Shown here piece after piece: positions 17,383-25,616 of a stretch of DNA of 64,000 nt. A program made the translations under genes and the position numbers. Under the pieces are notes generated by a model that saw nothing but the letters and a program-made list of their open reading frames with translations, made no database searches and was not told where the DNA came from. This DNA is from Algicella marina (lineage in GTDB: Bacteria; Pseudomonadota; Alphaproteobacteria; Rhodobacterales; Rhodobacteraceae). The stretch spans positions 2,371,501-2,435,500 of the forward strand of contig NZ_CP046620.1 in NCBI RefSeq assembly GCF_009931615.1, in the 5' to 3' direction. Numbering within the stretch: the first letter of the stretch is position 1; the number at the start of each line of letters is the position of its first letter.

Positions 17383-18030
17383 TCATGGTCGAACAGGCGG
17401 TAAAGCCGGCATTTCGATTCCATCGAAGGGATCGCGCCACTCAGGCAATTCGCAAAGTCCGGCATACCAGGCAGACAGGGCCGGATACTCGCCCAGCGGC
17501 AGCCTCATGATATCGTTGAAGGGCAGAAAGGTCGCCATTCGGAAATCCGCGTAGCTTGGGGCGCTGCCCAGCAGCCAGGCGCCGCGCAGTTCGGCATCTA
17601 GCAGTTGCGCCGAGGTGTGGAACAGGGCCGTGCCAGCGTCGACCTCCCGCATGTCCGAAGGTCCAAGATCATAGCGCAGCTTCGTTCCCAGTTCGAACTG
17701 GACCATGTTGCAGGCGCGTACGAAATTCTCTTTGCCCCAACTGATCCATTTCAGAAGTTCCGGCAGTCTGTCGTCGCGCGGGAAGAAGTCCGATCCAGCC
17801 ATCATCGCCATTCGGCAGACCACGGCATCGCACTCCCAGATCGCACGACCGGGCTCTTTGAGGATTGGCAGCAGGAGCGTCGGATTCAGCGGTCGGAAAC
17901 GCGCGTCCTCGCCCGGTGCTAACGGCGCGGCATGGACGATCTCGACTTCCGCGCCGATGAACCGGGCCGATGCGGCGGCGAGGCGCGGGTTGGGGTTGCG
18001 GCTGACATGCAGGATCGAGCGTCTCGCCAT
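17383..18030 (-). CDS. glutathione S-transferase family protein
   Basis: A 215-aa two-domain GST. The N-terminal thioredoxin-like half has PTLLLPILKEPGRAIWECDA, where the cis-Pro and Glu/Cys region bind glutathione. The helical C-terminal half has APSYADFRMATFLPF, the N-capping/hydrophobic staple Asp region. The ATG at 18030 follows CCGGAGAA. It is divergent from the DHFR-like/HxlR genes across an operator-like inverted repeat, so the set is probably co-regulated against an electrophile. Confidence 0.83.
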   Translation of the reverse strand: MARRSILHVSRNPNPRLAAASARFIGAEVEIVHAAPLAPGEDARFRPLNPTLLLPILKEPGRAIWECDAVVCRMAMMAGSDFFPRDDRLPELLKWISWGKENFVRACNMVQFELGTKLRYDLGPSDMREVDAGTALFHTSAQLLDAELRGAWLLGSAPSYADFRMATFLPFNDIMRLPLGEYPALSAWYAGLCELPEWRDPFDGIEMPALPPVRP

Positions 18031-18072
18031 CGCGTTCTCCGGGGCGTTTGATTGGCTGCCCAACGCAGGAAA

Positions 18073-18129
18073 CCACTTTCATCTTGCAAGTGGTGACACG
18101 GCTCGCTACCACTTGCAAGATGAAAGTGG
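18073..18129. promoter_or_regulatory. 22-bp perfect inverted repeat, candidate HxlR operators
   Basis: Arms 18073-18094 and 18108-18129 are exact complements separated by 13 nt, in the 115-bp gap between the GST and DHFR-like starts. Each arm is itself an imperfect dyad of the form CACTTKC-N5-GMAAGTG, so the element reads as two protein-binding sites facing each promoter. The nearby HxlR regulator is the obvious candidate ligand. Confidence 0.65.
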
Positions 18130-18145
18130 AAAGGTGCGCGCGGAC

Positions 18146-18700
18146 ATGCGACGACTGGTGATCTGGGACATGATGACGCTCGACGGCCGGTTCGAGGGCG
18201 CGGGCCCCTGGCAGCTCGACTTCCACGGCCTGGTATGGGGCGAGGAACTCGAGGCCTTCTCGATCGCACAACTGGACGAGGCAGGAACGTTGCTGTTCGG
18301 TCGGCGGACCTACGAGGGCATGGCGGCTCACTGGTCCGAGGCGACTGGACCGGTTGCCGAGCGGATGAACGCCATAGAAAAGCGCGTTGCCACGCGGGCC
18401 GGTGTAGCAAGTGTTTGGACGAATTCGAGGCCGCTAATCGGCGAGATCGCAACACACATCGACGCTCTGAAAGCCCAGCCCGGCAAGCAGGACATCTTCG
18501 TCTTCGGCAGCGCGGATCTCACTGCGGCTCTGCTGGACATCGATGTGGTCGACGAAATCCGGCTTTGCCTGGTGCCGACCGTCCTTGGCGGCGGCACCCC
18601 GTTGTTCCGTAACGGCGAACGGCGCAACTTCGACCTGGCCGAGGCGCGCCCGCTGCGCAGCGGCGGCGTCATCCTGCGGTATCTCCGTGCCAAGGGCTGA
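18146..18700 (+). CDS. dihydrofolate reductase family (RibD C-terminal-like) protein
   Basis: A 184-aa protein of the DHFR/RibD-C superfamily. Typical stretches are MTLDGRFEGAGPWQLD at the start, GTLLFGRRTYEGMA (NADPH-binding GRxTYE), and DIFVFGSADLTAALLD plus LCLVPTVLGGGTPLF near the end. Members are NADPH-dependent reductases of unknown substrate, not classic folate enzymes. The ATG at 18146 lies just after the inverted repeat. It overlaps the HxlR gene by 14 bp. Confidence 0.85.
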   Translation: MRRLVIWDMMTLDGRFEGAGPWQLDFHGLVWGEELEAFSIAQLDEAGTLLFGRRTYEGMAAHWSEATGPVAERMNAIEKRVATRAGVASVWTNSRPLIGEIATHIDALKAQPGKQDIFVFGSADLTAALLDIDVVDEIRLCLVPTVLGGGTPLFRNGERRNFDLAEARPLRSGGVILRYLRAKG

Positions 18701-19208
18701 GCGCTCGCCTTGCCCGGTCAACCTAGCCACCGAGGTGCTGGGTGACAGTTGGACCATGGTGGTGCTGCGCGACATGATGTTCGGCAACAAACGCAGCTAT
18801 GGCGAACTTCTGCGGGACTCGCCTGAACGAATCTCGACCAACATCCTCGCCGCCCGGCTCAGGCACCTCGAAGCGCACGGGTTGGTCAGCGTGGCCGACG
18901 TGCCGGACCACGCGCAGAAGCGGCGCTACAGTTTGACCGAAAAGGCGATTGCCCTTGTTCCGGTGATGACGGCTCTGGGCGCGTGGGGCGTGCGCTACCT
19001 GGCGACGGACCCGGCCTGGACGGCGCGGTCGCGCTTTCTGGCAGAAGGCGGGGCAGAGCTTGAGCAGGCCTTTATGGACGAATTACGCCACCTTCATCTT
19101 AGCACGCCCGCCAGGGGCCCGTCGATCCTCGCCCGGATGGACGCGGTCTTCGAGGCCGAGCAGGCAGAAGCCGCCGCGAACGATGATCAACTCAGGACTG
19201 AACGCTGA
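18687..19208 (+). CDS. HxlR family transcriptional regulator
   Basis: About 173 residues with an HxlR winged helix at the N-terminus: CPVNLATEVLGDSWTMVVLR, GELLRDSPERISTNILAARL and LEAHGLVSVADVP. The C-terminal ~60 residues are an added helical segment seen in many HxlR proteins beside oxidoreductases. The start is taken as GTG 18687, overlapping the DHFR-like stop, because the conserved Arg-Ser-Pro-Cys-Pro-Val begins a few codons later; no ATG is available. It likely controls the GST and its own operon through the inverted repeat. Confidence 0.82.
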   Translation: MPRAERSPCPVNLATEVLGDSWTMVVLRDMMFGNKRSYGELLRDSPERISTNILAARLRHLEAHGLVSVADVPDHAQKRRYSLTEKAIALVPVMTALGAWGVRYLATDPAWTARSRFLAEGGAELEQAFMDELRHLHLSTPARGPSILARMDAVFEAEQAEAAANDDQLRTER

Positions 19209-19224
19209 AGAAGGAGTTAATACA

Positions 19225-19707
19225 ATGGCTCCAAAGGTAACCACTTGCATCTGGTTCGAAAAGGACGGCCTCGAGGCGGCCCGCTTCTATACCTCGCTCT
19301 TGCCCGATTCCGAGATACGGAATGCGCAGAAGTTCGAACACATGGTCACCGGCGAGGCCGACGGCGTCCAGGTGATCGAGTTCACACTTGCCGGCGCGCC
19401 GTACTCCATCCTGCAAGCCGGCCCGCACCAGCAGTACAACGACATGATGTCGATTTCCGTCACCACTGAAAATCAGGCGGAGACGGACCGGCTGTGGACA
19501 GCGCTGACCGCCGACGGAGGACGCGAGATTCAATGTGGCTGGCTCAGAGACCGATGGAGCGTGGCGTGGCAGATTTCGCCGCGCCCGATTGTACAGCTAA
19601 TCGAAACCGGCGATCCCGCCCGACTGAGCGCGATGTTCAAGGAGATGTACAAGATGAAGAAAATCGACATCGCGACGCTTCAAAAAGCCTACGACAGTGC
19701 AAGTTGA
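19225..19707 (+). CDS. VOC/PhnB-like protein
   Basis: A 160-aa protein of the PhnB-like (3-demethylubiquinone methyltransferase-type) VOC group: TTCIWFEKDGLEAARFYTSL, SILQAGPHQQYNDMMSISV and the closing AMFKEMYKMKKIDIATLQKA. Despite the family name these are not methyltransferases; they form vicinal-oxygen-chelate folds of uncertain activity. AAGGAG sits 8 bp upstream of the ATG. It follows HxlR by 16 bp and is probably in the same operon. Confidence 0.84.
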   Translation: MAPKVTTCIWFEKDGLEAARFYTSLLPDSEIRNAQKFEHMVTGEADGVQVIEFTLAGAPYSILQAGPHQQYNDMMSISVTTENQAETDRLWTALTADGGREIQCGWLRDRWSVAWQISPRPIVQLIETGDPARLSAMFKEMYKMKKIDIATLQKAYDSAS

Positions 19708-19908
19708 ACACTGCACCCGACGTCCTTCTAAGTTCTGATGCTGGATGTTCGCACAGTCGAACGAACGGAAATTTGAACTCTCAGGTCGGTTCCGGTCGAC
19801 AACGACGAGCACGACACGTCGCGCATCCTGCCGTTCCACTTGCCGAAGAACCACACCACCTACTTCGGTTGCCCATGCGGAGAAAATTTCGATTTCGGTC
19901 TCGAATGG

Positions 19909-19985
19909 TGGCGGACCGAGGAGGATTCGAACCCCCGACCCCCTGATTCGTAGTCAGGTACTCTATCCAGCTGAGCTATCGGTCC
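19909..19985 (-). tRNA. tRNA-Arg (ACG)
   Basis: Cloverleaf on the minus strand: acceptor GGACCGA/TCGGTCC, D-arm AGCTCAGCTGGATAGAG, anticodon loop CTACGAA (anticodon ACG), T-loop GGTTCGAATCC, discriminator G and encoded CCA; 77 nt. ACG is converted to ICG by TadA and reads CGU/CGC/CGA. Confidence 0.97.
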
Positions 19986-19995
19986 GTGAGGCGGG

Positions 19996-20024
19996 GTGAT
20001 ACTCGCGGTGTCGGAACAATGCAA
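19996..20024 (-). promoter_or_regulatory. promoter of tRNA-Arg (ACG)
   Basis: On the minus strand, TTGCAT (20019-20024), a 17-nt spacer and TATCAC (19996-20001) end about 10 bp before the mature tRNA 5' end. Confidence 0.6.
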
Positions 20025-20047
20025 CCCCTAAGACGCGCGTCTTCGTC

Positions 20048-21451
20048 TCACGCCGCTGCCGGATCCGGCACCGGCAGAAAAATGCGGAACTCGGTACCTT
20101 CCGCCGAGGTGCGAACCAGATCCAGCCGTCCGCCGTGGCCCTTTATCAGTTCCGCCGCAATGGCCAGCCCGAGGCCGGTGCCGCCACGCCGTACCCCGCC
20201 CTGAAACGGTTGGAACAGGTGTTCCATTGCCTTCTTGGGCAGGCCGGGGCCAGTGTCGCTGACCAGGATGATACAGCCGTCACCACCGTTGGAGGCTCGC
20301 ACCCGAATGGAGCCGGACTCGCGGCTTTCCTCGATCGCCTGCCTCGCGTTGCGGATGAGGTTGGAGAAAACGCGGTAGAGCTGTTCGCCATCGGCGTGGA
20401 CCTGCAGATCCTCGGGTATGTCCGTCTCGAAAGCCACGCCGCCTTCGATCTCGCGCAACTGGTCGCTCTCGATCACATCGGCAACCACCGGCGCCAGCAG
20501 CAGCCTGCTGATCTTTGGTGCCGGTTCCTCTGCCTTGCCGAACGCCAGCGTGCTCTCGCACAGGTTTATCGCCCGGTCGAGGCTGCTCACCAGTTTTGGC
20601 GCCGTCCGCTTCACCGTCGGGTCCTCGGAGCGTTCGAACCGATCTACCAGCAGGTGCGCCGTCGTCAGAATGTTGCGCAGGTCGTGGCTGATGCGGCTGA
20701 CGGCGCCGCCAACACCGGCCAGCCGCTCCTTCTGGCGCAGTGAACCGGTTAGCTGGGTTTGCAGGTCGGCCAGTGTCTCTTCCGCCTGACGCAGTTCGGA
20801 TACCCTGCTTTTCGGCTCCATGATCCTGCGCGCATCCTCGGGATTGTCGCGATACCGCATCATGTTCTGCACCACCCGCTTGATCGGCCGTACGAGGATG
20901 AAGCGAACGACGATCACCAGCAGCAGCGCCGTCAACACCGAAATGAACAGAGACAGCCGCAGGATGTTGAAGCCGTAGGCGATCATCGCCTGCCGCAGCG
21001 GCCGCTCGTACAGCGACGCTTCGATCATGGTGCCGCCGCTCTTTACCGGCATCCCAATCACCCGGATCACCCGGTCCTCGCTGCGGAACATGGTCATCAG
21101 CGCATCGCCGATCAGTTCGAAGAACCCGGCCTCCCGAAGGTCATAGGTCTGCGCCACCGGCTCGGGCATGGGGGAGGACAGCACCAGAAGCCGCATCGCC
21201 TCCCGCCGCAGAACGATGTTCAGAACTTCAGCGTTCGCCAACAGTTCCCGTTCCAGGTCCGGGTCGACCATGTCATCATCGGTCGCCAGCAGCGAGAGAG
21301 AGGCGATCTGCCCGAGTTCAAGACGGTTCTGCAGGTAATCGAGCCGGAACCGGGCGACAGAGGGCAGGAAGATCAATACCTCCGCCAGCATCACGAAAAT
21401 GATCGTGAGGATCACGAAACGCCCCGTCAGACTGTTTACCAGCCGCCTCAT
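20048..21451 (-). CDS. membrane sensor histidine kinase
   Basis: A 467-aa kinase with helices at about 10-31 and 162-184 flanking a ~130-residue periplasmic sensor, a HAMP linker, a dimerisation helix with phospho-acceptor His256 in VSRISHDLRNILTTAH, and an ATPase domain with N-box NLIRNARQAIE, G1 DTGPGLP and G2 GGTGLGLAIAAELIKGHGG. No cognate response regulator is adjacent in the window, so this is an orphan kinase whose signal and partner are unknown. Its start region directly precedes a flavoprotein gene transcribed in the same direction 100 bp upstream. Confidence 0.9.
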   Translation of the reverse strand: MRRLVNSLTGRFVILTIIFVMLAEVLIFLPSVARFRLDYLQNRLELGQIASLSLLATDDDMVDPDLERELLANAEVLNIVLRREAMRLLVLSSPMPEPVAQTYDLREAGFFELIGDALMTMFRSEDRVIRVIGMPVKSGGTMIEASLYERPLRQAMIAYGFNILRLSLFISVLTALLLVIVVRFILVRPIKRVVQNMMRYRDNPEDARRIMEPKSRVSELRQAEETLADLQTQLTGSLRQKERLAGVGGAVSRISHDLRNILTTAHLLVDRFERSEDPTVKRTAPKLVSSLDRAINLCESTLAFGKAEEPAPKISRLLLAPVVADVIESDQLREIEGGVAFETDIPEDLQVHADGEQLYRVFSNLIRNARQAIEESRESGSIRVRASNGGDGCIILVSDTGPGLPKKAMEHLFQPFQGGVRRGGTGLGLAIAAELIKGHGGRLDLVRTSAEGTEFRIFLPVPDPAAA

Positions 21452-21550
21452 TCACCTCTCCCAAATGCGCGACTTATTTAAGTCGTATCGCGCAATCCAC
21501 AAGCCGTCTCGTCCAACGGGCTATCCATCCGCGGCCAACCGCGCATCGGG

Positions 21551-22966
21551 TCAGAACCGCTGCACCAGCCGGACGATCTTCTTCACCAGATCACTCTCGA
21601 ACAGCCGCGGCACATAGTACTGCCCCGCCGCCCGCTTGTTGATCTCTCCTAGTGTCGGGTAAGGGGCGACCATATTGGCGACGGCGGAAATCTTCAATCG
21701 GTTCGCGATCGTCAGCGCCCAGATGCCGATCAGTTCCCCGGCCTGCCTGCCGACGATGGAGGCGCCCACTGGCCGGCCTTTGACCACCATCACCTTGATA
21801 AGCCCGGTTGTCGCCCGTTCCGTGCGGGCGCGGTCGCTCTCGCCGTAGTCGAAGCGAAGCACTTCCAGCCTGTCGCCATGCGCCTCCCGCGCCTGCGCCT
21901 CCGTAAGGCCAACCTGTGCCATCTCCGGGTCTGTGAACGTGACCCAGGGGATATGCGCCGTCGAGGCCTTCACCGGCAGTCCGAAAAGGGCGGAGCGGAT
22001 CACGAGGCCCGCATGATAGTTCGCCACATGGGTGAACTGCATACCCCCCGCCACGTCGCCTATGGCATAGACGCTGCGGTTGCTCGTCCGCAGGCCCTTG
22101 TCCACCGTGATACCACGGCTGGTGTATTCAATTCCGGCCTTGGCAAGGTCCAGTTGCCCGATGTTCGGCTTCCGCCCCACGGCGACCAGCAGGTGCGAAC
22201 CGCGATAGACACTGCCGTCATTGACCGTCACTGCAATATCGCCCTCGCCGCCGGAAACCTGCGTCGCGCTGGCGCCTTCCACGATCTCTACACCTTCACC
22301 CCGCACGGTTTCCAGCACGATGGCGGCCAGTTCCGGGTCGTCCTTGCCCAATGCCTTGGCTCCCTCAAGCACGGTCACCCGGCTTCCCAGTCGCACATGC
22401 GCCTGCGCAAGCTCCATCCCGATTGGGCCGCCCCCGATGATGATCAGATGCTCGGGCCGCTCCGTCAGGTCGAAGATCGTCTCGTTCGTGTGATGCGGCA
22501 CCTCCGCCAGTCCCGGTATGGGCGGCACCAGCGGGCTGGAGCCGGTGGCGATGACGATCCGTCGCGCCTCGATCAGCTTGTCACCCGCCTCCACGCTGTT
22601 CGGCCCGGTAAAGCGCCCGAATTCGGTGATCACCTTCACCCCCAGCTCCTCGAACCGCTCGACGCTGTCATGCGGTGCGATACCGGCGATCACATCCTGC
22701 ACATGCGATTTGGCCGCCGCATAATCCACCTGCGGCTCCGCCGGCGCGATGCCAAACGGCCCACCGGTGCCGAAAGCATGGGCGTGCTTGCCACTGGCGA
22801 TCAGCGCCTTCGACGGCACGCAGCCGTAGTTCAGGCAGTCGCCGCCCATCCGTCCCGCCTCCAGCAGCACCACTGACGCCCCCATCTGCACAGCGCCCGC
22901 AGCCACGGACAGTCCGCCAGACCCGCCACCGATCACCAGCAGGTCCGTCCTGATAAGATCGCTCAT
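21551..22966 (-). CDS. MerA-like pyridine nucleotide-disulfide oxidoreductase
   Basis: A 471-aa flavoprotein: FAD-binding LLVIGGGSGGLSVAAGAVQM, redox pair GGDCLNYGCVPSKAL (Cys-x4-Cys), NAD(P)-binding IIIGGGPIGMELAQAH, second FAD motif SVYAIGDVAGG and a dimerisation domain with HIPWVTFTDPEMAQVGLTE. It resembles mercuric reductases but lacks the N-terminal heavy-metal domain and a C-terminal vicinal Cys pair, so mercury reduction is unlikely. The ATG at 22966 overlaps the TVP38 stop by 4 bp. Fusion or pairing of such flavoproteins with TVP38 membrane proteins is a recurrent arrangement of unknown purpose. Confidence 0.88.
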   Translation of the reverse strand: MSDLIRTDLLVIGGGSGGLSVAAGAVQMGASVVLLEAGRMGGDCLNYGCVPSKALIASGKHAHAFGTGGPFGIAPAEPQVDYAAAKSHVQDVIAGIAPHDSVERFEELGVKVITEFGRFTGPNSVEAGDKLIEARRIVIATGSSPLVPPIPGLAEVPHHTNETIFDLTERPEHLIIIGGGPIGMELAQAHVRLGSRVTVLEGAKALGKDDPELAAIVLETVRGEGVEIVEGASATQVSGGEGDIAVTVNDGSVYRGSHLLVAVGRKPNIGQLDLAKAGIEYTSRGITVDKGLRTSNRSVYAIGDVAGGMQFTHVANYHAGLVIRSALFGLPVKASTAHIPWVTFTDPEMAQVGLTEAQAREAHGDRLEVLRFDYGESDRARTERATTGLIKVMVVKGRPVGASIVGRQAGELIGIWALTIANRLKISAVANMVAPYPTLGEINKRAAGQYYVPRLFESDLVKKIVRLVQRF

Positions 22967-23697
22967 TCCGCCGCTCCCTTGCCGCGCACGGCCTTGATGA
23001 TGATTGGCAACGCCGCCAGTGCACAAAGTCCCAGCACAGGGCCGAGGATGTGCCACTCGAAGAAAATCCCGAGGTCCGGCGTCTCTCCCCGCGCAAAGAC
23101 CTTGCCCAGACCGGCACCGACCCAGGAATATACCAGCGTGCCGGGCATGATCCCGAAAAATGTCGTCACCACATAGTTCCGCAGCTTCACGCCCACCAGC
23201 GCCGGTGCAAGGTTCGCAACGAAGAACGGAATGGCGGGCACCAAGCGCATCAACAGCAGATAGCTGACCTCGTTCTCCTTGAGGCCATTGCGGATCTTGT
23301 GCATCAACCCCTGCCCGGCCTCCATCTTCGCCGCCAAGGTGTCACCAAGCCCCATCCGAGCCGCCAGAAAGATCGCCACCGCGCCGGTCGTGGCCGCGAC
23401 TACCGTTAGCAATCCCCCGGCAACCAGCCCGAACAGGAAGCCGCCCGTCAGCGTCATCACCAGGGCACCGGGTAATGAGAAAGCCACCACGAGAACGTAG
23501 GCAAGAAAGTACCCGGCTGCCGCCAGCACGTAGGATTCGTCGCGCCAGGCAATCAATGCCTCACGATGTTCCGCCAGCGTCGCAAAGCTGAAGTACTCGC
23601 GATAATAGATACCTACGCCGGCCACGACGGCAATCGCTGCCAGCGGCAGCAGCCGTTTCACGTCAAACCGCCGTGCGTCGGGCGTATCGGTCATCAT
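22963..23697 (-). CDS. TVP38/TMEM64 (DedA-like) membrane protein
   Basis: A 244-aa protein with about six helices and the SNARE-associated/VTT core: FSLPGALVMTLTGGFLFGLV, then VSYLLLMRLVPAIPFFVANL (re-entrant Arg/Pro motif) and GIMPGTLVYSWVGAGLG. DedA/TVP38 proteins are implicated in lipid flipping and membrane-potential homeostasis. The ATG at 23697 has GGAGG at ideal spacing and is preferred over the 7-codon longer frame. It is translationally coupled to the flavoprotein. Confidence 0.88.
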   Translation of the reverse strand: MMTDTPDARRFDVKRLLPLAAIAVVAGVGIYYREYFSFATLAEHREALIAWRDESYVLAAAGYFLAYVLVVAFSLPGALVMTLTGGFLFGLVAGGLLTVVAATTGAVAIFLAARMGLGDTLAAKMEAGQGLMHKIRNGLKENEVSYLLLMRLVPAIPFFVANLAPALVGVKLRNYVVTTFFGIMPGTLVYSWVGAGLGKVFARGETPDLGIFFEWHILGPVLGLCALAALPIIIKAVRGKGAAE

Positions 23698-24077
23698 GTC
23701 CAGCCTCCGAGAATTCATCCGCTCCTAGATGCGGTATCCGGGGCGGCAAAGATACCGGCCTCACAAGCCATTGATGCGCGTCGGCATTTTGTTACAGCTC
23801 CGTGCCGCAATGCTGCAGCAAAGGCAGCTCTCGCTCGCGATGGCGTGAGGAGCAGGGCATGGCGGCGGCTCCACTGAAACATTTGACCGGAACCCAATCT
23901 CGGCCGGGCATTGCGGCAAGTGATCGGCCGCCGGATGCCTCTTTTCTCGCGGACCGGCGCGTTCGGGGTTTCCAACGCCTTCAATGGTGGCCACTGCATC
24001 CCCATATCGCAGTCCGGAGCGGTCAGCACTTTGCGCTGCGCACCGAAAAAATCACGCAACTTTCCGTCCCGCACCAA
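23698..24077. other. gap upstream of rpmH, no gene seen
   Basis: This divergent region separates the TVP38 operon from rpmH. Open frames on both strands (for example 23802-24170 plus) run into rpmH and lack Shine-Dalgarno sequences and family motifs. No DnaA-box cluster was noticed although rpmH is often near a replication origin in other phyla. Confidence 0.45.
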
Positions 24078-24106
24078 TTGACTCCCGCCGCCTCTGCGCC
24101 TAAACA
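24078..24106 (+). promoter_or_regulatory. rpmH promoter candidate
   Basis: TTGACT (24078-24083), a 17-nt spacer and TAAACA (24101-24106) lie about 60 bp upstream of the rpmH ATG. The -35 is strong and the -10 is weak. Confidence 0.45.
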
Positions 24107-24166
24107 CCGGCTTCCAGATTTCAGCGTCAGCGGCCCACATGCCATGGCCGCCGAGGAGAGACCGAG

Positions 24167-24301
24167 ATGAAACGTACATTCCAGCCGAGCAACCGTGTTC
24201 GCAAAAACCGCCACGGCTTCCGTGCGCGCATGGCCACCAAGAATGGCCGTAAGATCCTGAACCGCCGTCGCGCGCAGGGCCGCAAGAGCCTTTCCGCGTA
24301 A
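24167..24301 (+). CDS. rpmH: 50S ribosomal protein L34
   Basis: A 44-aa, highly basic protein: [20 protein letters not shown] after Met, ending GRKSLSA, the near-invariant L34 sequence. It is part of the large ribosomal subunit. GAGGAGAGACCGAG precedes the ATG. The gene is first in the rpmH-rnpA-yidD unit. Confidence 0.98.
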   Translation: MKRTFQPSNRVRKNRHGFRARMATKNGRKILNRRRAQGRKSLSA

Positions 24302-24343
24302 GCGCCCGGCCAGTCCCGCGCGGGCCATGCCCGCCGACAGGGG

Positions 24344-24775
24344 ATGATCCAGCACATGGCACAATCAGGCCCGCCAGATGCGCCCGAACAGGGCCGCTCC
24401 GGCGGGCTTGATGCATTTGTCGCATCGGTCGGCACGCTCACGGCCCGTCGGGATTTTCTCGCCGCCGCCCGCGCCCGCAAGCAGTCCGCACCCGGCCTCA
24501 TCCTACAGGCCCGACAGCGCGGCGCGGATGAGATCGCTCTTACCGAAGTGCGTATCGGCTACACCTGTTCGAAAAAGGTCGGCAACGCCGTCGCCCGCAA
24601 CCGCGCCAAACGCCGCCTGCGTGCCGCGGCCCACGAAGTACTGAAAACGGGTGGCAGACGGGGCTGGGATTACGTCCTGATCGGCCGTCGCGACGTCACT
24701 GCCAGCCGCCCTTTCCCCGACCTCTGCGCCGATCTCGCCCGTGCCCTCGCCCGCATCCATGGTGACGGGGAATGA
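24344..24775 (+). CDS. rnpA: ribonuclease P protein component
   Basis: The protein subunit of RNase P, which matures tRNA 5' ends with the catalytic RNA. The RNR signature region [20 protein letters not shown] is present, preceded by [11 protein letters not shown]. The length is 143 aa if the ATG at 24344 is used; an ATG four codons on (24356) is about equally plausible. The first ~25 residues are a non-conserved extension. It overlaps yidD by 4 bp. Confidence 0.93.
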   Translation: MIQHMAQSGPPDAPEQGRSGGLDAFVASVGTLTARRDFLAAARARKQSAPGLILQARQRGADEIALTEVRIGYTCSKKVGNAVARNRAKRRLRAAAHEVLKTGGRRGWDYVLIGRRDVTASRPFPDLCADLARALARIHGDGE

Positions 24776-24993
24776 CACCGCTCGCCTGGCTCCTCTCTCT
24801 GCCGGTCCGCGCCTATCGCCTCATCGGCAGCCCCTGGCTCGGGCGCAGTTGCCGGTTTCATCCCACATGTTCGGCCTATGCCCTCGAAGCGCTGGAGAAA
24901 CACGGCGGCCTGAAGGGCGGCTGGCTCACCCTCCGCCGCCTCGCTCGCTGCCATCCGTGGGGGCCGAGCGGCATCGACAATGTGCCGGACTGA
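24772..24993 (+). CDS. yidD: membrane protein insertion efficiency factor YidD
   Basis: A 73-aa protein with the family core [19 protein letters not shown] and a C-terminal [17 protein letters not shown]. YidD sits at the inner membrane and helps YidC-dependent insertion. It is coupled to rnpA by an ATGA overlap. The yidC gene itself is 7 kb downstream rather than adjacent. Confidence 0.95.
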   Translation: MTPLAWLLSLPVRAYRLIGSPWLGRSCRFHPTCSAYALEALEKHGGLKGGWLTLRRLARCHPWGPSGIDNVPD

Positions 24994-25011
24994 CCGCCCG
25001 CGCCGGCCGGA

Positions 25012-25509
25012 TCATGCCCGGCAGGTCGCCGCCGGCACCTCCGCAATCACCGCCCGGTCCACCCGCGTAGGCCTACGGCTCCCGGCCAGCCGCAGCGCCA
25101 CGTAGATCGGCCAGCGCAGCCAGCACTCCGCCTCCGTCATCTGCGCCAGCATCAGCCCGTCCGCGAACCGCCGCCGCGCCGTCTCTCCGGCCCCGTCGCT
25201 GTGCAAGACCATGTAATCATGCACCACCGCCGCCTCCAGATGCCGCCCCACCGGGCCGATCAGCATCCGCAGCGGCCACGGCACCGTGGAGAGGTCGGTC
25301 ACGAAACCGGCAGGCACCTCGACGATCCGGGCCCGCACCTCACCAACCATCCGGTAGCTCAGCCGATAGGGCACACCGACGACGAACTCCGCCGCAGCCA
25401 GCCCGCGCCGCAACCGCATCAGCGCGAGGTGGTCGCGCGGCGCGGCCCAGGCGATCGGGCGCAGGACATCTGGAAAGGGGTCGGGCAGCAACGCAGGGTC
25501 GCGGAACAT
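25012..25509 (-). CDS. DUF1353 family protein
   Basis: A 165-aa protein with the DUF1353 signature IVEVPAGFVTDLSTVPWPLR and AAVVHDYMVLHSDGAGET. The family is common in phages and prophage-like loci and its function is unknown. GAGG stands upstream of the ATG at 25509. It converges on yidD with only 18 bp between stop codons. There are no other phage genes nearby, so it appears as a domesticated single gene. Confidence 0.78.
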   Translation of the reverse strand: MFRDPALLPDPFPDVLRPIAWAAPRDHLALMRLRRGLAAAEFVVGVPYRLSYRMVGEVRARIVEVPAGFVTDLSTVPWPLRMLIGPVGRHLEAAVVHDYMVLHSDGAGETARRRFADGLMLAQMTEAECWLRWPIYVALRLAGSRRPTRVDRAVIAEVPAATCRA

Positions 25510-25616
25510 GGGGATACCTCGGTCAGCACTGTCAGGAAGGCTCCCAGTGTGCCAGCCGCACCGCCGCCGGGCAATGAAACCTTTTCACCGCACGCTGCCC
25601 TGCCATGAAGCTTTTC

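Noticed and set aside
17256-17465. Possible transposase fragment on the minus strand
   Set aside because: Protein-like by eye (Arg/His-rich) but no recognisable DDE or DEDD motif, no terminal inverted repeats or target duplication.
21551-22966. Mercuric reductase
   Set aside because: Has the MerA fold and redox Cys pair but lacks the N-terminal metal-binding domain and C-terminal vicinal Cys; no mer genes nearby.
23802-24170. 122-aa plus-strand frame upstream of rpmH
   Set aside because: Runs into the rpmH start region, lacks a Shine-Dalgarno sequence and domain; more likely rpmH leader/promoter DNA.
24000-25000. Replication origin next to rpmH-rnpA
   Set aside because: No DnaA gene, no DnaA-box cluster and no AT-rich unwinding region seen; alphaproteobacterial origins usually lie elsewhere.
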